Source of the DNA: Emiliania huxleyi CCMP1516
Taxonomy: Eukaryota > Haptophyta > Isochrysidales > Noelaerhabdaceae
Direction of reading: 5' to 3'
Assembly: GCF_000372725.1 (NCBI RefSeq)
Contig: NW_005201392.1
Span: forward strand, 925,620-989,619
Length of the DNA: 64,000 nt
Shown one piece after another: positions 62,385-64,000 of the stretch (positions are counted from its first letter, which is position 1; each line of letters starts with the position of its first letter). The notes beneath the pieces were generated by a model that saw only the letters and a list, made by a program, of their open reading frames with translations, was not told the DNA's origin and made no database searches. The translations under genes and the position numbers were made by a program.

Positions 62385-62875
62385 TGTGCCCGGGGAGGCG
62401 CGGCTGCGGGGTGGATTGAGAAGTCTCAGAATGCAGAGAAACTGCAGGCGTGGGCAGAGGCGCGCGCTGCAAGAAATTTTCGCCATCGTGTTTTTCTTTT
62501 TCTTCGTCGATATCCCATACTTCGACTCACATCATGAACACATCTTCATTGCTGCGGTGTGAGTGTGCCCGGGGAGGCGCGGCTGCGGGGTGGATTGAGA
62601 AGGTCTCAGAATGCAGAGAAACTGCAGGCGTGGGCAGAGGCGCGCGCTGCAAGAAATTTTCGCCATCGTGTTTTTCTTTTTATGCTTATGGCAGTAAAAA
62701 GAAACGGAACTGCGTGCGGCAGGCGCGGGCTCGGTCGATATCCCATACTTCGACTCCCATCTTCATTGCTGCGGTGCGAGTGTGCCCGGGGAGGCGCGGC
62801 TGCGGGGTGGATTGAGAAGGTCTCAGAATGCAGAGAAACTGCAGGCGTGGGCAGAGGCGCGCGCTGCAGTTTCTC
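62385..62875. repeat. Long tandem repeat, three copies
   Basis: The unit GTGTGCCCGGGGAGGCGCGG, then CTCAGAATGCAGAGAAACTG, then AGAAATTTTCGCCATCGTG, then TCGATATCCCATACTTCGAC starts at about 62385, 62563 and 62781. Copy 2 has an extra 38-bp insertion before TCGATATCCC and copy 3 is truncated. Units are about 95% alike. Confidence 0.9.
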
Positions 62876-62939
62876 TGATCGGGCTGCTGGCGGTGTGAGC
62901 GCGGGACGGCGTGGTGAGGCGAGAGGCAGGCTATTGTTG

Positions 62940-63240
62940 TGGGGTGCGGGCTGCGTCGTGAGGCGTATGCGTGCCCATGGTGCTGTGTGTGCAAGCAGGC
63001 TGGCGGTCTGTGCAGCAGAGAGCGGTTGAGCGCGCGCGCGCGCTCGTGCGGGCGTGCGTGCGCGCAGCGTGCCACGCGCGCGCCTCGTGCAGTGCAGACA
63101 GGCGCGAGGCGGCAGGGGCGCATTGTGGAGCACGCGGGCTGATGGTGCTGTATGCTGTGTGTGCAGGCAGGCTGACAGGCTGTGCATAAGACTGAGCGGA
63201 TGAGCGCGCGTGCGGGTGCGTGCGTGCGTGCGCGCCTTGC
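62940..63240. repeat. Degenerate tandem pair, GCGTGC-rich
   Basis: TGGTGCTGTGTGTGCAAGCAGG at 62979 and TGCTGTGTGTGCAGGCAGGC at 63152, each followed by CTGTGCA and a GAGCG(CG)n run with GCGTGCGTGCG. No gene seen from here to 63810. Confidence 0.6.
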
Positions 63241-63810
63241 GTGGTGCCGAATCTGCGTCGTACTCGCGGCGCGTCCCGGTACAGCCGCTTGTGAGATGCC
63301 TGAAGCAGGGTGCAGAGCCTGCACAGGGCGCAAAAAGGCGAGGTAGTGCTGGTGAGGTGTGCTGCGGCGCGCGCGTCGCGGCGTGAGTGGATATGCGGCT
63401 TGCTCTGGTGGTGCGAGGGGCGCGTGGCTGGTGCGGGCGGCGCGGGACGGCCATGGGGCGCCAGCACAGGGCAGACGCACATGAGACACAGGCTTCTGGG
63501 CGCTACGCGTGTTTGCGTGCGCGCGGGGACGTACGCGCAGTTTTCACGCGGTGTGCGTGGAGAAGGGCATGAGGGGCGCCGGCCGCGCGTGTATTGGCGT
63601 GTGAGAGTGCGTGGTGCCCGAAGGCGACGGGGCCCGAAGGCAGGGAGGAGTCTTCCGAGCCTCGCAACAACGAGACTTCAAAGAAACCTGTCCCTCGGTT
63701 ACAAACTCACCGAGGCTGGGCGAGTGGGACCTGGCTCCTGCGTCCTGGGACACCCTCGCCAGCGAGACACATAACCGATAACGGTACAGCAAGTGCGGTA
63801 CAGCAAGTGC

Positions 63811-64000
63811 TCAGGCCTTTTCTTGCGGTGGACGCTCCGCTGCCGCCAGGATCCACTCGGCCACAGCCGCCGCCACCTCCTCGAAGCCTGGCTCTGTCGT
63901 CAGCGCGTGCCACATACCGAGAGACGTGAGGCGCTTCAGTGCACTGTGTGCCAGAGGCGCGCCTTTCATCTGGACCTCGCCCTCCGCGCTGCCGCCAATC
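63811..64000 (-). CDS. C-terminal end of an unidentified gene
   Basis: The frame entering from the right edge runs to TGA at 63813-63811 and encodes 62 residues: GEVQMKGAPLAHSALKRLTS, LGMWHALTTEPGFEEVAAAV, AEWILAAAERPPQEKA. It looks like a helical protein end (amphipathic AEWILAAAE). A GCGGTACAGCAAGTGC duplication lies just downstream at 63782-63810. Too short to name. Confidence 0.5.
   Translation of the reverse strand, partial: IGGSAEGEVQMKGAPLAHSALKRLTSLGMWHALTTEPGFEEVAAAVAEWILAAAERPPQEKA

Noticed and set aside
1-64000. CRISPR arrays, rRNA genes, tRNA genes, bacterial-type operons or ribosome-binding sites
   Set aside because: None seen. Tandem arrays present lack the spacer structure of CRISPR, and gene structure is eukaryotic.

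Overview
The window looks like nuclear DNA of a GC-rich unicellular eukaryotic alga, most probably a haptophyte. The reasons are short multi-exon genes on both strands, introns of about 65-85 bp, many of them beginning with GC rather than GT, eukaryotic proteins (60S ribosomal proteins uL2/RPL8 and uL6/RPL9, RNA polymerase III subunit RPC4, poly(A) polymerase, kinesin, SLX1-like and HIF-prolyl-hydroxylase-like proteins) and heavy microsatellite and minisatellite content. A pelagophyte or dinoflagellate cannot be excluded from sequence alone.

Layout. 0-7 kb: the 3' end of one gene, an ankyrin gene (-), a 5'-truncated LINE with a 14-bp target-site duplication, and a five-exon SAP/acidic/coiled-coil gene (+). 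7-11.5 kb: a kinesin (-) with repeat-built introns. 11.5-14.9 kb: repeats, including a 0.9-kb inverted-repeat element. 14.9-16.2 kb: a membrane-anchored FkbM-type methyltransferase (+). 16.5-24.4 kb: one long gene (-) that reads through as FHA domain, 2-oxoglutarate-oxygenase-like domain and SLIP-GC-type GTPase. 26-31 kb: an unknown acidic-tailed gene, an SLX1-like nuclease, an unknown ORF and RPC4 (+). 32-36 kb: a glycosyltransferase-sulfotransferase gene and an ML/NPC2-like secreted protein (+). 36.7-37.9 kb: RPL9 (-). 39.6-42 kb: a coiled-coil protein (+) and a HIF-prolyl-hydroxylase-like enzyme (-). 42-45.2 kb: a piggyBac-type transposon. 45.6-51.4 kb: a Tudor-like protein, a P-loop fragment, a secreted NHL-repeat protein and a small unknown gene (all -). 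54.7-58.4 kb: RPL8 and poly(A) polymerase (+). 60.2-61.1 kb: a glycine-rich protein. The remainder is repeats, plus a partial gene (-) at the right edge.

The most striking observation concerns the introns. In at least ten introns of the kinesin, FHA-oxygenase-GTPase and RPC4 genes, the first 12-36 nt of the intron copy the first nt of the downstream exon, so splice sites lie at AG|GC, AG|GA or AG|GT repeated at both ends. The rest of each such intron is a short repeat core, and several cores are shared between genes. In the kinesin one 69-bp unit of this kind is repeated four times. This is what introner-like elements, or introns born by local tandem duplication, would leave behind. These introns also let the exons of the 16.5-24.4 kb locus be joined in phase into a single reading frame of at least 1,950 codons, implying a fusion architecture I do not recognise as described.

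Apart from the two translation genes and the two RNA-metabolism genes, neighbours show no pathway clustering, as expected for a nuclear genome.
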